Part shown: one piece after another, positions 42,871 through 53,441 of the stretch
Numbering within the stretch: the stretch's first letter is position 1
Layout of the letters: every line of letters begins with the position of its first letter
Source: Pacificispira spongiicola
Lineage (GTDB): Bacteria > Pseudomonadota > Alphaproteobacteria > UBA8366 > Aestuariispiraceae
Length of the DNA: 64,000 nucleotides
Direction: 5' to 3'
NCBI RefSeq assembly: GCF_012926505.1
Contig: NZ_JABBNT010000001.1
Span: forward strand, 1-64,000
Translations under genes and position numbers: made by a program
The notes under the pieces: generated by a model
What the model saw: the letters and a program-made list of their open reading frames with translations, nothing else
What the model was told of the DNA's origin: nothing
Database searches by the model: none

Positions 42871-42896
42871 AAAACCCTCGGGAGACCGAGGGTTTT
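42871..42896. terminator. Bidirectional terminator between tRNA-Thr and the ligase gene
   Basis: AAAACCCTCGG pairs exactly with 42886-42896 around GAGA. With A and T ends on both strands it can stop both the tRNA transcript and the leftward ligase transcript, which ends at 42912. Confidence 0.9.
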
Positions 42897-42911
42897 CGCA
42901 TTTTCGCATCG

Positions 42912-44339
42912 TCACTTGGATTTCGTTGGACGCGCCAGGGCGGCGGAGACGAACTGTCGGATTTCCTCCCGGCGGAGCTTTCCGCTTTGCGTGCGCGGCA
43001 GGTCCTCCCGTTGGAAGAACTTGGCGGTCGTCACCTGGGGGATTTCGGTCAGGATGGATCGGACCGCCACTTCCATCGTCATACCGGGATCGAGAACAAG
43101 AACAAAGATCGTGCCGATCGTCGCCTCCTTACCGAAGAGGGACACGATACACGCATCGCGAATTCCGGGTAGCGCGATCACGCGCGCCTCCAATACCTCC
43201 GGCGCCATCTTGATGCCGGATAGGTTCAAAACGTCGTCGGCCCGCCCCATGACCTGCAGACGACCCGGCGCGGTGAGGCGTCCGATATCGCCGGTCAAGA
43301 ACCATTCCCCATCGAATCGACGCGCGTCTTCCGGGTATGGATCAAGATAGCCGGTCAGATTACCCGGACCTGCGGATCGGATACGGCCCACCACCCCCAT
43401 CGGCAGAACCCGGTTGTCGTCGTCGACGATTTCGACCCGGACATCCGCGTCGATAACACCGTCGCCATTCTCATCCATGACCGCGATGGTCCCGGTCTCA
43501 TTGGTTCCGTACAGCTCCATCAAGTCGATCTTGTTCGCGAGACCGGCGACGGCACGGCGCTGCGCGGCCGGGACGCGTCCACCGACAGCCATAATCGTCA
43601 GATGCGGTACGGCGGAACCGGTCATGTCCTTTCCGGATATCGACATCAAATCCAGAGGCACACAGACCGCATGGGTAATCGCGCGCTCCCGAATGACGGT
43701 CGAAAACGGTCTGTCCCTGTCGAAGACCACTGTCGCCCCGGCACGCAGGCACGACATTGTGGTCAGGTGGGTCGCCTGAAAGGTGAACGTCCCGCGCAGC
43801 AGCATCCGCGTTGCGGCATCGATGGTGTTCCGGCTGCCGTTGCGATGGGTCTTATGCTCGCTTTGTCCGTAGGTTCGAAGTGTCGCGCGCGGAGTTCCGG
43901 TCGTCCCCGAACTGCTGGCGAGGCGATGGGGCATCTCTGGCCGCCAGGGGACGGGCACGCCGCGGTCGAAAGCGCCGAGCCCCCGCCACCATGCCTCATC
44001 CGCGATCACTATCGGACGGTTGACGGGAGTATCAGGCGGCCTCATCGCAATCACCGCATCGCTTTGCATTATCAATCCGGCGGATGCGGAATCGCCGATG
44101 CCGAGGATACTGCCGCTGCACAGGCCCAGCCCTTCCAGCGCCAATGTCAGGACGACGTGCCGGTAAACGTCCCCCCATTCCACGACAACGCGCTGATGGT
44201 CGGTGAGCGGCCCCTGTAACGCCGACATCGCCCGCAGGACATCCACCTGCAATTGCCCATACGAGTAGTGACGTTCCCCGACCTCAATCGCGGTCCGGGC
44301 CTTTTCGACGGCGGCTATCAGGTCAAGGGTTCGCGACAT
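42912..44339 (-). CDS. Acyl-adenylate ligase (AMP-binding superfamily)
   Basis: A 475-residue ANL enzyme from ATG 44339. The nucleotide P-loop is SSSGTTGTPRAT, the adenine/Mg region is YGTNETGTIAVMD, the hinge Asp is in FLTGDIGRLT, and the C-terminal lysine is in RTQSGKLRREEI. It activates a carboxylic acid as its adenylate, for CoA or a carrier protein. It is slightly shorter than acyl-CoA synthetases. No carrier or tailoring gene is adjacent, so the acid is unknown. Confidence 0.85.
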   Translation of the reverse strand: MSRTLDLIAAVEKARTAIEVGERHYSYGQLQVDVLRAMSALQGPLTDHQRVVVEWGDVYRHVVLTLALEGLGLCSGSILGIGDSASAGLIMQSDAVIAMRPPDTPVNRPIVIADEAWWRGLGAFDRGVPVPWRPEMPHRLASSSGTTGTPRATLRTYGQSEHKTHRNGSRNTIDAATRMLLRGTFTFQATHLTTMSCLRAGATVVFDRDRPFSTVIRERAITHAVCVPLDLMSISGKDMTGSAVPHLTIMAVGGRVPAAQRRAVAGLANKIDLMELYGTNETGTIAVMDENGDGVIDADVRVEIVDDDNRVLPMGVVGRIRSAGPGNLTGYLDPYPEDARRFDGEWFLTGDIGRLTAPGRLQVMGRADDVLNLSGIKMAPEVLEARVIALPGIRDACIVSLFGKEATIGTIFVLVLDPGMTMEVAVRSILTEIPQVTTAKFFQREDLPRTQSGKLRREEIRQFVSAALARPTKSK

Positions 44340-44463
44340 CCTACGGTCCGGTAAAGTCCGCTGCGCCGGACGGCGATGCGGGGTCACCTGATCGTATCGC
44401 AGTTCACCCCGGCCCGCCGACCTTTATCGCGAGGGGAACCATAAGGCAGAGCCGAGTGGCGGA

Positions 44464-45588
44464 TCAGACCAGTTCCGCCAGTTCCTCATCCGTATCGGCG
44501 AAGGCGGCGGCGATTTCATCGAAACGGTCTGCAATTTCCGCGAATGCGTCGACAATCCGCGGGTCGAAATGCCCGCCGCGTCCTTCCAGAATCAGGGAAA
44601 CAGCCTTTTCATGCGGGAAAGCGGGCTTGTAAACCCGTTTGGAGATCAATGCGTCATAGACATCCGCCACGGCCATCAAGCGGCCGGACACTGGAATGTC
44701 GTCCCCCTTCAACCCGAATGGATAGCCAGACCCGTCCCATTTTTCATGGTGGTATTGCGAAATTTCCCGCGCATAGCGCAGGAAGGAACTGTCCTTCTCA
44801 TCCAACCCCTCTTCCGCCGCGCTGATCGCTTCCGCGCCCAGGGTCGGATGGGTTTTCATGATCTCGAACTCATCCGGCGTCAGCTTACCGGGTTTCAGCA
44901 GGATGCTGTCCGGAATGCCGACCTTGCCGATATCGTGCAGGGGCGCGGATTTATAGAGGAGTTCTACCGCTTCGGGCGTCAGTTCCGATGCGAAATCGGG
45001 ATGGGTGCTCAAATGCTCCGCCAAAGCGCGCACGTAGTTCTGTGTACGGCGGATATGGTTGCCCGTTTCGTTGTCGCGGGTTTCCGCGAGCGACGCCATG
45101 GCGACAATGGTCACTTCCTTGATGCGTTCGATATCGCGTGTCCGGGCCTGAACCTCGCTTTCCAGCCAATCCGCCTTGTCGCGCAATAGGTCGGCATGCG
45201 TTTTGACGATCAGGTGATTGCGCACGCGCGCCTGAACCAGGGGCGGGTTCACCGGCTTTGTGATGAAATCGACCGCCCCCAGTTCCAAACCGACCCGTTC
45301 GTCTTCCGGATCGGTCCGGGCGGTCAGGAAGATAATGGGGATGTCCTTGGTCGCCGGATCGGCCTTCAACCGTCGACAGACCTCATACCCGTCCATACCC
45401 GGCATCATGACGTCGAGAAGGATCATATCGGGCCCGGAATCGCCCGCCGCGATGCGCAGGGCCTTCTCGCCGTTCGTCGCAACCTTCACACGGTAGTCGT
45501 CGCGCAGTAGATCGCTCATCAACGATAAATTTTCCGGCGTATCGTCCACGACCAGAATAGTGGCCGTTCGACCATTCGCATTTACCAT
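44464..45588 (-). CDS. Response regulator with HD-GYP domain (RpfG-like c-di-GMP phosphodiesterase)
   Basis: A 374-residue protein. The receiver domain at residues 8-125 (ILVVDDTPENLS, phosphoacceptor Asp in LLDVMMPGMDGYEV, Lys in KPVNPP) is followed by a coiled link and an HD-GYP domain with SAPLHDIGKVGIPD and YHHEKWDGSGYPFGL, so the metal residues and the GYP motif are kept. It should hydrolyse cyclic-di-GMP when phosphorylated. AGGAG precedes the ATG. It follows the hybrid kinase gene by 49 bases, and that kinase is its likely partner. Confidence 0.95.
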   Translation of the reverse strand: MVNANGRTATILVVDDTPENLSLMSDLLRDDYRVKVATNGEKALRIAAGDSGPDMILLDVMMPGMDGYEVCRRLKADPATKDIPIIFLTARTDPEDERVGLELGAVDFITKPVNPPLVQARVRNHLIVKTHADLLRDKADWLESEVQARTRDIERIKEVTIVAMASLAETRDNETGNHIRRTQNYVRALAEHLSTHPDFASELTPEAVELLYKSAPLHDIGKVGIPDSILLKPGKLTPDEFEIMKTHPTLGAEAISAAEEGLDEKDSSFLRYAREISQYHHEKWDGSGYPFGLKGDDIPVSGRLMAVADVYDALISKRVYKPAFPHEKAVSLILEGRGGHFDPRIVDAFAEIADRFDEIAAAFADTDEELAELV

Positions 45589-45637
45589 CCCACACCACTC
45601 CTAAGCTCCAAGCGTCCGGCTTCCATAAACCGACGCC

Positions 45638-48600
45638 TTAGGCATATTTTTGAACGAGACTGAGTGCTTCCTCGAACTCGAATTTTTCCGTCAGGGCAAT
45701 GGCCGCCTTCGCGTCCGTATCGCCCATGACACCGCGCAGCGCGGACCGGTTCGACCGTGCCCATTCCGCCGCTTCCGCGTCGTCGTCCTCCAACAGCGCG
45801 ATAAACCGCGCCATAACTTCGGCGATATCGGCATTGGGCGCATGATTGCTGTCGCCATCCGTGTCGGTTGCCGCCGCGGCATCCGGTTCGGGTTCGGATT
45901 CCGCAAGTTCAATCGTAATCGCGGCTGTCAACTGTTCCGCCGCCCCCAGCACGGCGACCACGTCATCTTCCAGTGCCTCGACCGATAGGCTGGAACCGGC
46001 ACGCGCCTCCAGCATCCCGGCCAATTCGGCGAGTTCGATTGCCCCCAGAGTCGCGGCCAGCCCCTTCAACGTGTGGGCTTCCCGTTCCAGCGTTGTCGAA
46101 TCCGGATCCCCCAGACCCGCGCGGAAGGATGCTTCCATGCGCGGCCAGCCTTCACAGAACCGCTTCAACGCCGCCCGATAACGATCGACCCGACCGCCAA
46201 GACAGGCCAAACCACGCCCCGTGTTCAAGCCCGGCACGGTTACGCCGACACCGGATTCGTCCACGGGGTGGTCTGTGGTGTCCGCCCGGATATGAACAGG
46301 CCGAGCGTCCCCCGCCTGTCGGTGGCAGAAAAACGCAAGTGTTCTGAAAAAGACGTCGACATCGATGGGCTTGCCCAGATGTTCGTTCATCCCCGCGTCT
46401 AGGAAGCGCTGACGGTCACCCGCCATCACATTGGCGGTCATGGCGATGATCGGCAGGCTGTCGAACCGTTCGTCCTTGCGTAGGATCTTGGTCGCGGCGA
46501 CGCCGTCCAGAACCGGCATCTGCCCATCCATCAGCACAACATCGAAGGGTTCTTCCTGAATACGGTCCACGGCCTGACGTCCATCCGAAACGATCGTGAC
46601 CATCGCACCTGTGTCTTGCAACAGCTCCGCGATGATTTCCTGATTCGTTTCATTGTCTTCGGCCAGCAGGATACGCTTGCCGCTCAAGTCCGGTGCCTGC
46701 GGAATCGCCGAGGGGGCGGCATCGGACAGCGTCCGGGGGTGTCCCACGCGTTCGCCGTTCAGCAGCCGCACAACGACATCATAGAGAACCGACGGGCTGA
46801 CCGGCTTCACAAGGACCGTATCGATTTCGCAGTCCTTCGCATTGTGCAACAGTTCTTCCTGACCGTAAGCCGTGACCATCACCAAGCCCGGCACGGCGCG
46901 CGGGGAAAGCGACCGGATTCGGCGTGCGACCTCGCAACCGTCCATTTCCGGCATGCGCCAGTCGAGAAAAACCAAGGCATGCGGAGATCCGGAATCGGAG
47001 GCCGAGCGGAACAATTCCAGCGCCTGAGGACCGGACTCGGCCATATCGACCGTCAGTCCCATGTCTTGGAGCATATTCGCCAGGATCGTGCGCGCACTTT
47101 CGTTATTGTCGACCACAAGCACCCGGTCGCCGATCGCCCGGGCACGGTTATCCCAAATCGAGCGCTGCTTTTCGTCCTTCGCGAACGGAGCCTCGAACCA
47201 GAAGACGCTGCCTTCGCCATAAGCGCTTTCCAGGCCGACCTCGCCGCCCATCAGGCTCGCCAGGTTCTTGGTGATCGCCAGCCCCAGACCGGTACCGCCG
47301 TATTCCCGCGTCGTCGTGACATCCGCCTGATGGAACGACTGGAACAGTTTCTGCTGCTGTTCCTGGGTCAGGCCGATTCCGGTATCGCGCACCGCGAAAC
47401 GCAGCCGTACTGTCGTTTCATCGTCGGTCACGACCCGTACGGTAAGCGCGACCTCCCCTTTTTCGGTGAACTTCACGGCATTGTTGGCGTAGTTGGTCAG
47501 GATCTGACCCAACCGCAACGGATCGCCGACCAGCGACAACCGCACATCCGGCGCGATGTCCAAGAGGAATTCCAGATTCTTCGCCGCTGCCTTCTGCATC
47601 ACGATATCGGCAACATCGCGCAGGACCTTTTCCAGATCGAAAGGCGTGTGTTCGATTTCCAGCTTCCCGGCTTCGATCTTGGAATAGTCCAGGATGTCGT
47701 TGACGATGGCCAAAAGGCTTTTGCTCGCGCGGCTGATCTTATCGACAAAACCCGCCTGCCGTCCGTTCAGACTGGTCGTCCGCAATAAATGCGTCATGCC
47801 GACAATGGCATTCAGCGGTGTGCGGATTTCATGGCTCATATTCGCCAGGAAGGCGGATTTCGCCTCATTCGCCGCATCCGCCATATGACGCGCGTCGATC
47901 AGGGCTTCCTCGATCTTCTTGCGCGCTGTGATATCGCGCAGCACCCCGGTGAAAAGGACCGTGCCGTCGATCGGTGTTTCCGACACGGACAGGTCCAGGG
48001 GAATCAGCGTGCCGTCACGATGCCGACCTGTGACCTCTCGCCCGATACCAATGATATGGGCCTCCCGCGTTTTACGGTACCGGTTGATGAAACCGTCATG
48101 TTCGCTGTTGGAGATACCGTTGGTCAGCATGGCGACATTCTGGCCCAGCATTTCGTCCGCCGAATAACCGAACATACGTTCCGCGCTGCGGCTCCATTGT
48201 TGGATGCAGCCATTGCTGTCGATCACGACGATCGCTTCCACGACAGTATCGAAAATCGCCTGCAGCCGGGCCTGACCGGCACGGGCGGCGTGTTCCGCCG
48301 CCTTGCGCTGCACGACTTCTTCCTCCAGCGACCGCGCGGTTTCCTTCTGCCGGGCGGCGAAGGACGCGGCGATAACGCCGACCGCCAGGGCCAACGTGCC
48401 CAGCCCCACAAACAAGGCCAGGACCTCGGCGGGCAGGTCCTGCGTCGGCTGCGACGTCGCCTGGACCGGGTAGAAGACGGCGGCCTGCATCGCGACATAA
48501 TGCATGGTCGCGACCGCCGCCCCCAGAAAGACAGAGGCAATCACCCGGCGCCAAATGGCCTGATGTTCGCTGCCTTCCTGTTCGATGGATGCGACGCGCA

Positions 48601-49135
48601 GCGCGATATAGGACAGCGCGACGGCCGCCACGACAGAAATCCCCACCGTCACCGGGTCGTAGATCAGCATCGCGGGCATCCGCATCGCGGCCATGCCCAT
48701 GTAATGCATCGTGCCGATCCCGGCCCCCATCAGAACCGACCCGGCGAGAAGCCGCGTCTGACGCCGCAAGTCCGACCGCCCGATCACGACCAGCGCCGTC
48801 AAGCTGGCCAGAATACCGGGGATGATTGAAATGGACGTGGTCAGGAAATCATAGGAAACGCCGCATGGCAGGGTGAAGGCCAGCATGCCCACGAAATGCA
48901 TGCCCCAGATGGACCCGCCGAACCCCAGTGCCCCGGAAAACTTCCAAAGCAACTCATTGACGGTATCGCCTTTCCGCACCGCCTGAGACCGGACGAGACC
49001 GGAAAGTCCCGCCCAGGCGCCGCCGATCGCGATAATCACCGAAAGGACGACAAGTTCGGGACTGTAGAAACCGAGGAGAGGGATCAGATCACCCGGAATC
49101 TCGACGAAACCGTCGAAGTACATGCTCAAATACAT
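45638..49135 (-). CDS. MHYT-PAS hybrid sensor histidine kinase with two receivers and an HPt domain
   Basis: About 1165 residues (start ATG 49135; GTG 49147 is possible). Domains in order: MHYT membrane sensor with motifs [18 protein letters not shown] and [12 protein letters not shown] ([20 protein letters not shown]); kinase ([18 protein letters not shown], then [16 protein letters not shown] and [18 protein letters not shown]); receiver 1 ([11 protein letters not shown] in [13 protein letters not shown]); receiver 2 ([13 protein letters not shown] in [12 protein letters not shown]); HPt with His in [18 protein letters not shown] domains are thought to bind copper and sense O2, CO or NO. 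It probably phosphorylates the HD-GYP regulator downstream. Confidence 0.93.
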   Translation of the reverse strand: MYLSMYFDGFVEIPGDLIPLLGFYSPELVVLSVIIAIGGAWAGLSGLVRSQAVRKGDTVNELLWKFSGALGFGGSIWGMHFVGMLAFTLPCGVSYDFLTTSISIIPGILASLTALVVIGRSDLRRQTRLLAGSVLMGAGIGTMHYMGMAAMRMPAMLIYDPVTVGISVVAAVALSYIALRVASIEQEGSEHQAIWRRVIASVFLGAAVATMHYVAMQAAVFYPVQATSQPTQDLPAEVLALFVGLGTLALAVGVIAASFAARQKETARSLEEEVVQRKAAEHAARAGQARLQAIFDTVVEAIVVIDSNGCIQQWSRSAERMFGYSADEMLGQNVAMLTNGISNSEHDGFINRYRKTREAHIIGIGREVTGRHRDGTLIPLDLSVSETPIDGTVLFTGVLRDITARKKIEEALIDARHMADAANEAKSAFLANMSHEIRTPLNAIVGMTHLLRTTSLNGRQAGFVDKISRASKSLLAIVNDILDYSKIEAGKLEIEHTPFDLEKVLRDVADIVMQKAAAKNLEFLLDIAPDVRLSLVGDPLRLGQILTNYANNAVKFTEKGEVALTVRVVTDDETTVRLRFAVRDTGIGLTQEQQQKLFQSFHQADVTTTREYGGTGLGLAITKNLASLMGGEVGLESAYGEGSVFWFEAPFAKDEKQRSIWDNRARAIGDRVLVVDNNESARTILANMLQDMGLTVDMAESGPQALELFRSASDSGSPHALVFLDWRMPEMDGCEVARRIRSLSPRAVPGLVMVTAYGQEELLHNAKDCEIDTVLVKPVSPSVLYDVVVRLLNGERVGHPRTLSDAAPSAIPQAPDLSGKRILLAEDNETNQEIIAELLQDTGAMVTIVSDGRQAVDRIQEEPFDVVLMDGQMPVLDGVAATKILRKDERFDSLPIIAMTANVMAGDRQRFLDAGMNEHLGKPIDVDVFFRTLAFFCHRQAGDARPVHIRADTTDHPVDESGVGVTVPGLNTGRGLACLGGRVDRYRAALKRFCEGWPRMEASFRAGLGDPDSTTLEREAHTLKGLAATLGAIELAELAGMLEARAGSSLSVEALEDDVVAVLGAAEQLTAAITIELAESEPEPDAAAATDTDGDSNHAPNADIAEVMARFIALLEDDDAEAAEWARSNRSALRGVMGDTDAKAAIALTEKFEFEEALSLVQKYA

Positions 49136-49328
49136 TGTGGACCGCACCCTCTCATATCTGCCTCAAATTATATGACCTAAACTCGAGAGTTTGCCAGCCT
49201 TGAGCTGAGAGATTTCGAGTGTTTCTAATCCGCCTTCGTTAAAAGAAACTTTACGGTTCCTATGATTTGAGAGGTTCTTTCAGGATCGGCGTCGGAAAGA
49301 ACTGGCCGGGCGGCACACGCTTGTTAGA

Positions 49329-50906
49329 ATGCAGCCCCATCGCACCTGTGACAGCCCCCTGATGAAACCGCCCTTCGCCCCCTTACCCGCTGCCAACCGA
49401 CCGATGTCCGTGCCGCGAACCGTGGCCGGCTTGATGCAAGCCGGACGCATGGCGGAAGCGGAAACACTGTGCCGCCGCCATCTGACGCAATTGCCGAAAG
49501 ACGGCAGTGTCTGGTTTCTTTTGGCCGGCATTCTGACGCGACGGGGCGACGGCGACGGGGCGATGGAGGCCCTGAGCACCTGCCTGTCATTGTCACCGGA
49601 CAATATGGAGGCGCTGCAACAACGCGCCTTCCTGAATTACAAGCGCAATGCGCTGGATGACGCATTGGCCGATCTTGACCGCGTTTTGAAGAAACAGCCC
49701 CGGAATGTCGCCGCCCTGTATCATCGGGGCACCGTGCTGGACGCGAAGGGCCGTTTGGCGGAGGCGGAAGTCAGCTTCAAAAAGGCGCTGAAACTGGACC
49801 CGAAACAGGTTCCGATCTGGATCAGCCTGTCGACCACGCAGAAACGTCAGGCCAAGGAACATCCGAAAAAGGAAGACGACGCTATCGCGTCTTGTCGAAA
49901 GGCCCTGGCGCTCGCGCCGGACGATATCCCGGCCAACAACAATCTGGGCAATATGCTGGCCGCCCGCGGCGACAGGACGGAAGCGCAGCAATTGTTCGAA
50001 AAGGTTCTGGCCCGCGTTCCGGACATGAAGCAGACACGTCTGAATCTGGCGGAATTGTTCTTCAAGTCGGGCGATTTCCAAACCGCGCGCGACCACTACC
50101 TGAAGGCCGATAGCCTCATCAGCCGTGCTAGGGCCCTGGAATGCCTTGTGCACATGCAGGATTGGGAAACCTACGATCGGGAAGCGCCGGACCGTGCTGC
50201 CAAGGAACAGAACAACCTGCGCATGGCGTCGATATCCTGCTATGTCGCGGATCGACGCGGCACGGAAGACCCCTTCCCCTTCTGCCCAGACCCGATGGCC
50301 CATGTGGCGATCTTCAAGAATCTGGGGTTGGACGAGCCGGCCGAGCCGTTCCTGGAAGCCCTATCGGACCAGTTGCTTCAACGCGATGCGGTTTGGGAGC
50401 CGCTCGGCTCCACCACGACGAAGGGTTACCAGACCCAAGTGAACCTGTTGCGCGCAGCGGAAGGGCCCGCGGCGCGTATAGAACCGATCCTACAGGCCGC
50501 CGTGGCGCGTTATCGCGCAAAATTCGCGGGGTCGAAATGCGGGTTGATTCGGGATTGGCCGGAAAATTACGCGCTGGATGCGTGGTTCGTGAACCTGCGC
50601 AAGGGCGGGCATCAGCGGGCGCACAACCATCCTTACGGCTGGTTAAGCGGCGTATTCTATCTGAAGCTTCCCACCGAACAGGGACCGCCGGAAGGGTCCA
50701 TCGAATTCGATCTGTTGGGCAGCACCTACCCGGTTCTGGGCGACACGCCGACACCGACGACGCGGCACGACCCGATGGTGGGGGATTTGGTCTTGTTCCC
50801 GTCGACCTTGTTCCACCGCACCATTCCATTCTCGTCTGAAGAATCGCGGCTCAGCGTCGCCTTCGATCTGGTCCCGATCAGCGAAGCGCCTCATAGGCCT
50901 TCGTAA
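49329..50906 (+). CDS. TPR protein with C-terminal 2OG-Fe(II) oxygenase-like domain
   Basis: A 525-residue protein; the start could also be ATG 49362. TPR-like repeats fill residues about 30-270 (MEALQQRAFLNYKRNALDDALADLD, NVAALYHRGTVLDAKGRLAEAEVSFKKALKLDP, PANNNLGNMLAARGDRTEAQQLFEKVL). The C-terminal half has GGHQRAHNHPYGWLSGVFYL and LVLFPSTLFHRTIPFSSEESRLSVAFDL, with the His, His and Arg expected in putative 2OG-Fe(II) oxygenases (PF13759-like). Substrate unknown; protein or small-molecule hydroxylation is possible. Its end overlaps the convergent IalB gene by 29 bases. Confidence 0.85.
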   Translation: MQPHRTCDSPLMKPPFAPLPAANRPMSVPRTVAGLMQAGRMAEAETLCRRHLTQLPKDGSVWFLLAGILTRRGDGDGAMEALSTCLSLSPDNMEALQQRAFLNYKRNALDDALADLDRVLKKQPRNVAALYHRGTVLDAKGRLAEAEVSFKKALKLDPKQVPIWISLSTTQKRQAKEHPKKEDDAIASCRKALALAPDDIPANNNLGNMLAARGDRTEAQQLFEKVLARVPDMKQTRLNLAELFFKSGDFQTARDHYLKADSLISRARALECLVHMQDWETYDREAPDRAAKEQNNLRMASISCYVADRRGTEDPFPFCPDPMAHVAIFKNLGLDEPAEPFLEALSDQLLQRDAVWEPLGSTTTKGYQTQVNLLRAAEGPAARIEPILQAAVARYRAKFAGSKCGLIRDWPENYALDAWFVNLRKGGHQRAHNHPYGWLSGVFYLKLPTEQGPPEGSIEFDLLGSTYPVLGDTPTPTTRHDPMVGDLVLFPSTLFHRTIPFSSEESRLSVAFDLVPISEAPHRPS

Positions 50907-51414
50907 AACCGCTCAAGGAAATCGATACCGACACGGTCCGATCCGGCGACGCGATCGGCACGAAGGCGATATTCGCGCGCGCACCGCGCTTCAAGGCCGC
51001 GACCTGCGCGTCCGGCAAGGCGATATTCGCCGCGCACCCGGCCGGGGTGCAGACATCGAATATGTAATGTCGAACCTCTCCACCATCGACGGACAGGGCC
51101 AATCCTTCCGGCAAGGCAGTGCCCAATGGCACGATGATGGTCGCGCCCGCCGCGGCCTGCCGACCTTCCCCGAACCGAACGAGACTGAATTCCGCCATCG
51201 GATTCCCCGCGGCATCATAGCCGAGCTGTACCATGTAACAGTCGCCGGGCCTGGCGGCACTGCACCGGATCGCCCAGTCGCCATGGGTCTCCCGCACCGT
51301 TTCCGGTTGCGGTTCGGCGGCAACGGAAGCGTTGCAAACCCAAGTCAGCGCGATCCCGGTCAAAACAACCGAAAGGACCATCCCTGCCCGCTGTTTCAAT
51401 AAAAACAATCTCAT
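50878..51414 (-). CDS. Invasion-associated locus B (IalB) family protein
   Basis: A 178-residue periplasmic protein from ATG 51414. It has a signal peptide (MRLFLLKQRAGMVLSVVLTG, cleaved near ASVAAEP). The mature region opens RETHGDWAIRCSAARPGDCYMVQLGYDAAG and contains FDVCTPAGCAANIALPDAQVAALKRGARANIAF, the conserved IalB pattern with four cysteines. IalB proteins are envelope proteins first tied to Bartonella invasion but are also common in free-living alphaproteobacteria. Confidence 0.88.
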   Translation of the reverse strand: MRLFLLKQRAGMVLSVVLTGIALTWVCNASVAAEPQPETVRETHGDWAIRCSAARPGDCYMVQLGYDAAGNPMAEFSLVRFGEGRQAAAGATIIVPLGTALPEGLALSVDGGEVRHYIFDVCTPAGCAANIALPDAQVAALKRGARANIAFVPIASPDRTVSVSISLSGFTKAYEALR

Positions 51415-51584
51415 CCGGTTCCCCGCTTTCGCCGACCTGACACTACTAGCCGAACTCTCGCCACGCGAAAAGTCGGTGCGGGAACGTTTTCCCGGCGGCA
51501 ATCACCATGCTAGGGATATAAACAGGCGGTTGAGAAGATGGGCAAGACCGTCCCCGCCGCGCCGTCTAGGGAGACTATCGAAGA

Positions 51585-53441
51585 ATGGAATTCGCCGATG
51601 TGAAGGCCCTGGAGATGATCCTGGTCTTCATCCTGATCGCCGGGTCGCTGTATTTTTATGCGACGGAGAAACTGCCGCTTGAGGTCACGTCTCTAGCGGT
51701 GATCTGCGCCCTTATGGTGGTTTTCCACCTGCTGCCGATCACGGGACCGGACGGCAAGAATATCCTGACCGCCCATGAATTACTGGCCGGGTTCGCCAAT
51801 CCGGCCATGCTGACGGTCCTGGCATTGCTGATCCTGGGCGAAGGCCTGAACCGGACCGGCGCGTTGGATACGGCGGCAAGCGTGGTCTATGCGGCATCGC
51901 GCGGGCGGCCGGTCGCGGCGGCGGGTATGGCGCTTCTGCTGGTCTGTATCGTGTCGGCGGTGCTGAACAACATTCCGGTGGTGGTTCTGTTCATCCCGAT
52001 CATGCAGGCACTGGCCGTCCGGTCGAACCGGTCCGCCGGGCGGTTGATGATGCCGCTCAGCTTCGCGGCGATCCTGGGCGGTATGACGACACTGATCGGG
52101 TCTTCGACGAACCTTCTGGTGTCCAGTGCGATGATCGAACTGGGCGAAGACGGGTTCGATTTCTTCAGCTTCACCATACCGGGCTTGGTCGTGGCCGCCG
52201 TTGGCTTTCTCTATGTCGCCTTCGTCCTGCCGCGACTGATGCCGGACCGTGAGGGCGAAACCGCCACCCTTCAGCGCGAAGCCAAGCAGTTCAAGGCTCA
52301 GATCACGGTGAAGCGCCACAGCAAGCTGGACGGCATGACGCCGACCGCCGGATTTTTCCCCGGCCTCGCGGGTATCACGGTCCTGTCCATCGAACGGGAC
52401 GGGGACGTTATATTGCCGCCTTACGAGGACGTCCCCCTACAGCCGGACGACGCCCTGATTGTCGCCGCGACGCGCGAGAAACTACTGCAATTCCAAAAGG
52501 AAAATCCCGGTGCGCTGACGCCGGACATTATGGCCCACAGCGGCTTGGCCCGCATGATCGACCGCAGCGCGCCCTGGCAATCGGGCGCGCAGTCCGTCGC
52601 CGAAGTCATGGTGACGCCGGGATCGCGCATGGTCGGCCGCACCTTGGATACGATCGGCTTTCGCTATCGCCACGACTGCGTGGTTCTGGGTGTCGAACGG
52701 CGGAGCCGCATGCAGCGCACCAAGCCGACGGAAATCCCGCTGGAACCGGGCGATATTCTTCTGATCCAAGGCCGCCGGGCGGATATCGAGGCCCTGCGCG
52801 GCAGTCAGGAAGTCGTCCTGCTGGAATGGTCGGCGGAAGACTTGCCGAAGCCGCATCACGCGAAACGCGCCGGGCTCATCTTCCTGGCGACGGTCGGCGC
52901 CGCGGCCACCGGTCTGCTGCCGACGGAGGTCGCGACCCTATCCGGCGCCGCGGCGATGGTGATTGTCGGCGCTCTGTCCGCGGAAGAGGCCATCCGGGCG
53001 CTGGACCACAAGATCATCATGCTGATCGCTGCCGCCCTGTCTCTCGGCACCGCGATGCAGGCGACAGGCGGGGCGGCCTTCCTGGCGCATACAATGGTCT
53101 ATGCGCTGGGGGATGCCAGCCCGGCAATCATCCTGTCGGGTTTCTTCCTGCTGACGGCCTGTTTGGCGAATATCCTGTCGACCAAGGCGACGGCGGTGCT
53201 GTTTACCCCCATCGCGGTGGCAATCGCGCATGGGATCGGCGTTCCCGCCGAACCCTTCGCCGTTGCCGTCGTCTTCGCCGCCAACTGTTCCTTCGCCAGT
53301 CCGGTCGGCTATCAGACGAACCTGCTGGTGATGGCGCCGGGGGGATACAAGTTCAAGGATTTCGTCCGGGCGGGAACGCCCTTGCTGATCCTGTGCTGGA
53401 TCACCTTCAGTCTATTCGCCCCCTATTGGTACGACCTTTGA
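51585..53441 (+). CDS. SLC13/DASS-type anion symporter with two TrkA-C domains
   Basis: A 618-residue membrane protein. A first set of helices (residues about 1-210) includes LLLVCIVSAVLNNIPVVVLFIPIM and GMTTLIGSSTNLLVSSAM, with SNT-type cation/anion motif TLIGSSTNL. Two cytosolic RCK_C/TrkA-C domains follow (FFPGLAGITVLSIERDGDVILPPYEDVPLQPDDALIVAAT and GSRMVGRTLDTIGF...LEPGDILLIQG), then a second helical set (FAANCSFASPVGYQTNLLVMAPGGYKF). This is the usual layout of SLC13-related carriers of sulfate, citrate or dicarboxylates. The ligand is unknown. Confidence 0.92.
   Translation: MEFADVKALEMILVFILIAGSLYFYATEKLPLEVTSLAVICALMVVFHLLPITGPDGKNILTAHELLAGFANPAMLTVLALLILGEGLNRTGALDTAASVVYAASRGRPVAAAGMALLLVCIVSAVLNNIPVVVLFIPIMQALAVRSNRSAGRLMMPLSFAAILGGMTTLIGSSTNLLVSSAMIELGEDGFDFFSFTIPGLVVAAVGFLYVAFVLPRLMPDREGETATLQREAKQFKAQITVKRHSKLDGMTPTAGFFPGLAGITVLSIERDGDVILPPYEDVPLQPDDALIVAATREKLLQFQKENPGALTPDIMAHSGLARMIDRSAPWQSGAQSVAEVMVTPGSRMVGRTLDTIGFRYRHDCVVLGVERRSRMQRTKPTEIPLEPGDILLIQGRRADIEALRGSQEVVLLEWSAEDLPKPHHAKRAGLIFLATVGAAATGLLPTEVATLSGAAAMVIVGALSAEEAIRALDHKIIMLIAAALSLGTAMQATGGAAFLAHTMVYALGDASPAIILSGFFLLTACLANILSTKATAVLFTPIAVAIAHGIGVPAEPFAVAVVFAANCSFASPVGYQTNLLVMAPGGYKFKDFVRAGTPLLILCWITFSLFAPYWYDL

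Noticed and set aside
49179-49192. AAACTC/GAGTTT palindrome upstream of the MHYT kinase
   Set aside because: Only 6-base arms with a 2-base centre in AT-rich DNA; too short to support an operator without further copies.
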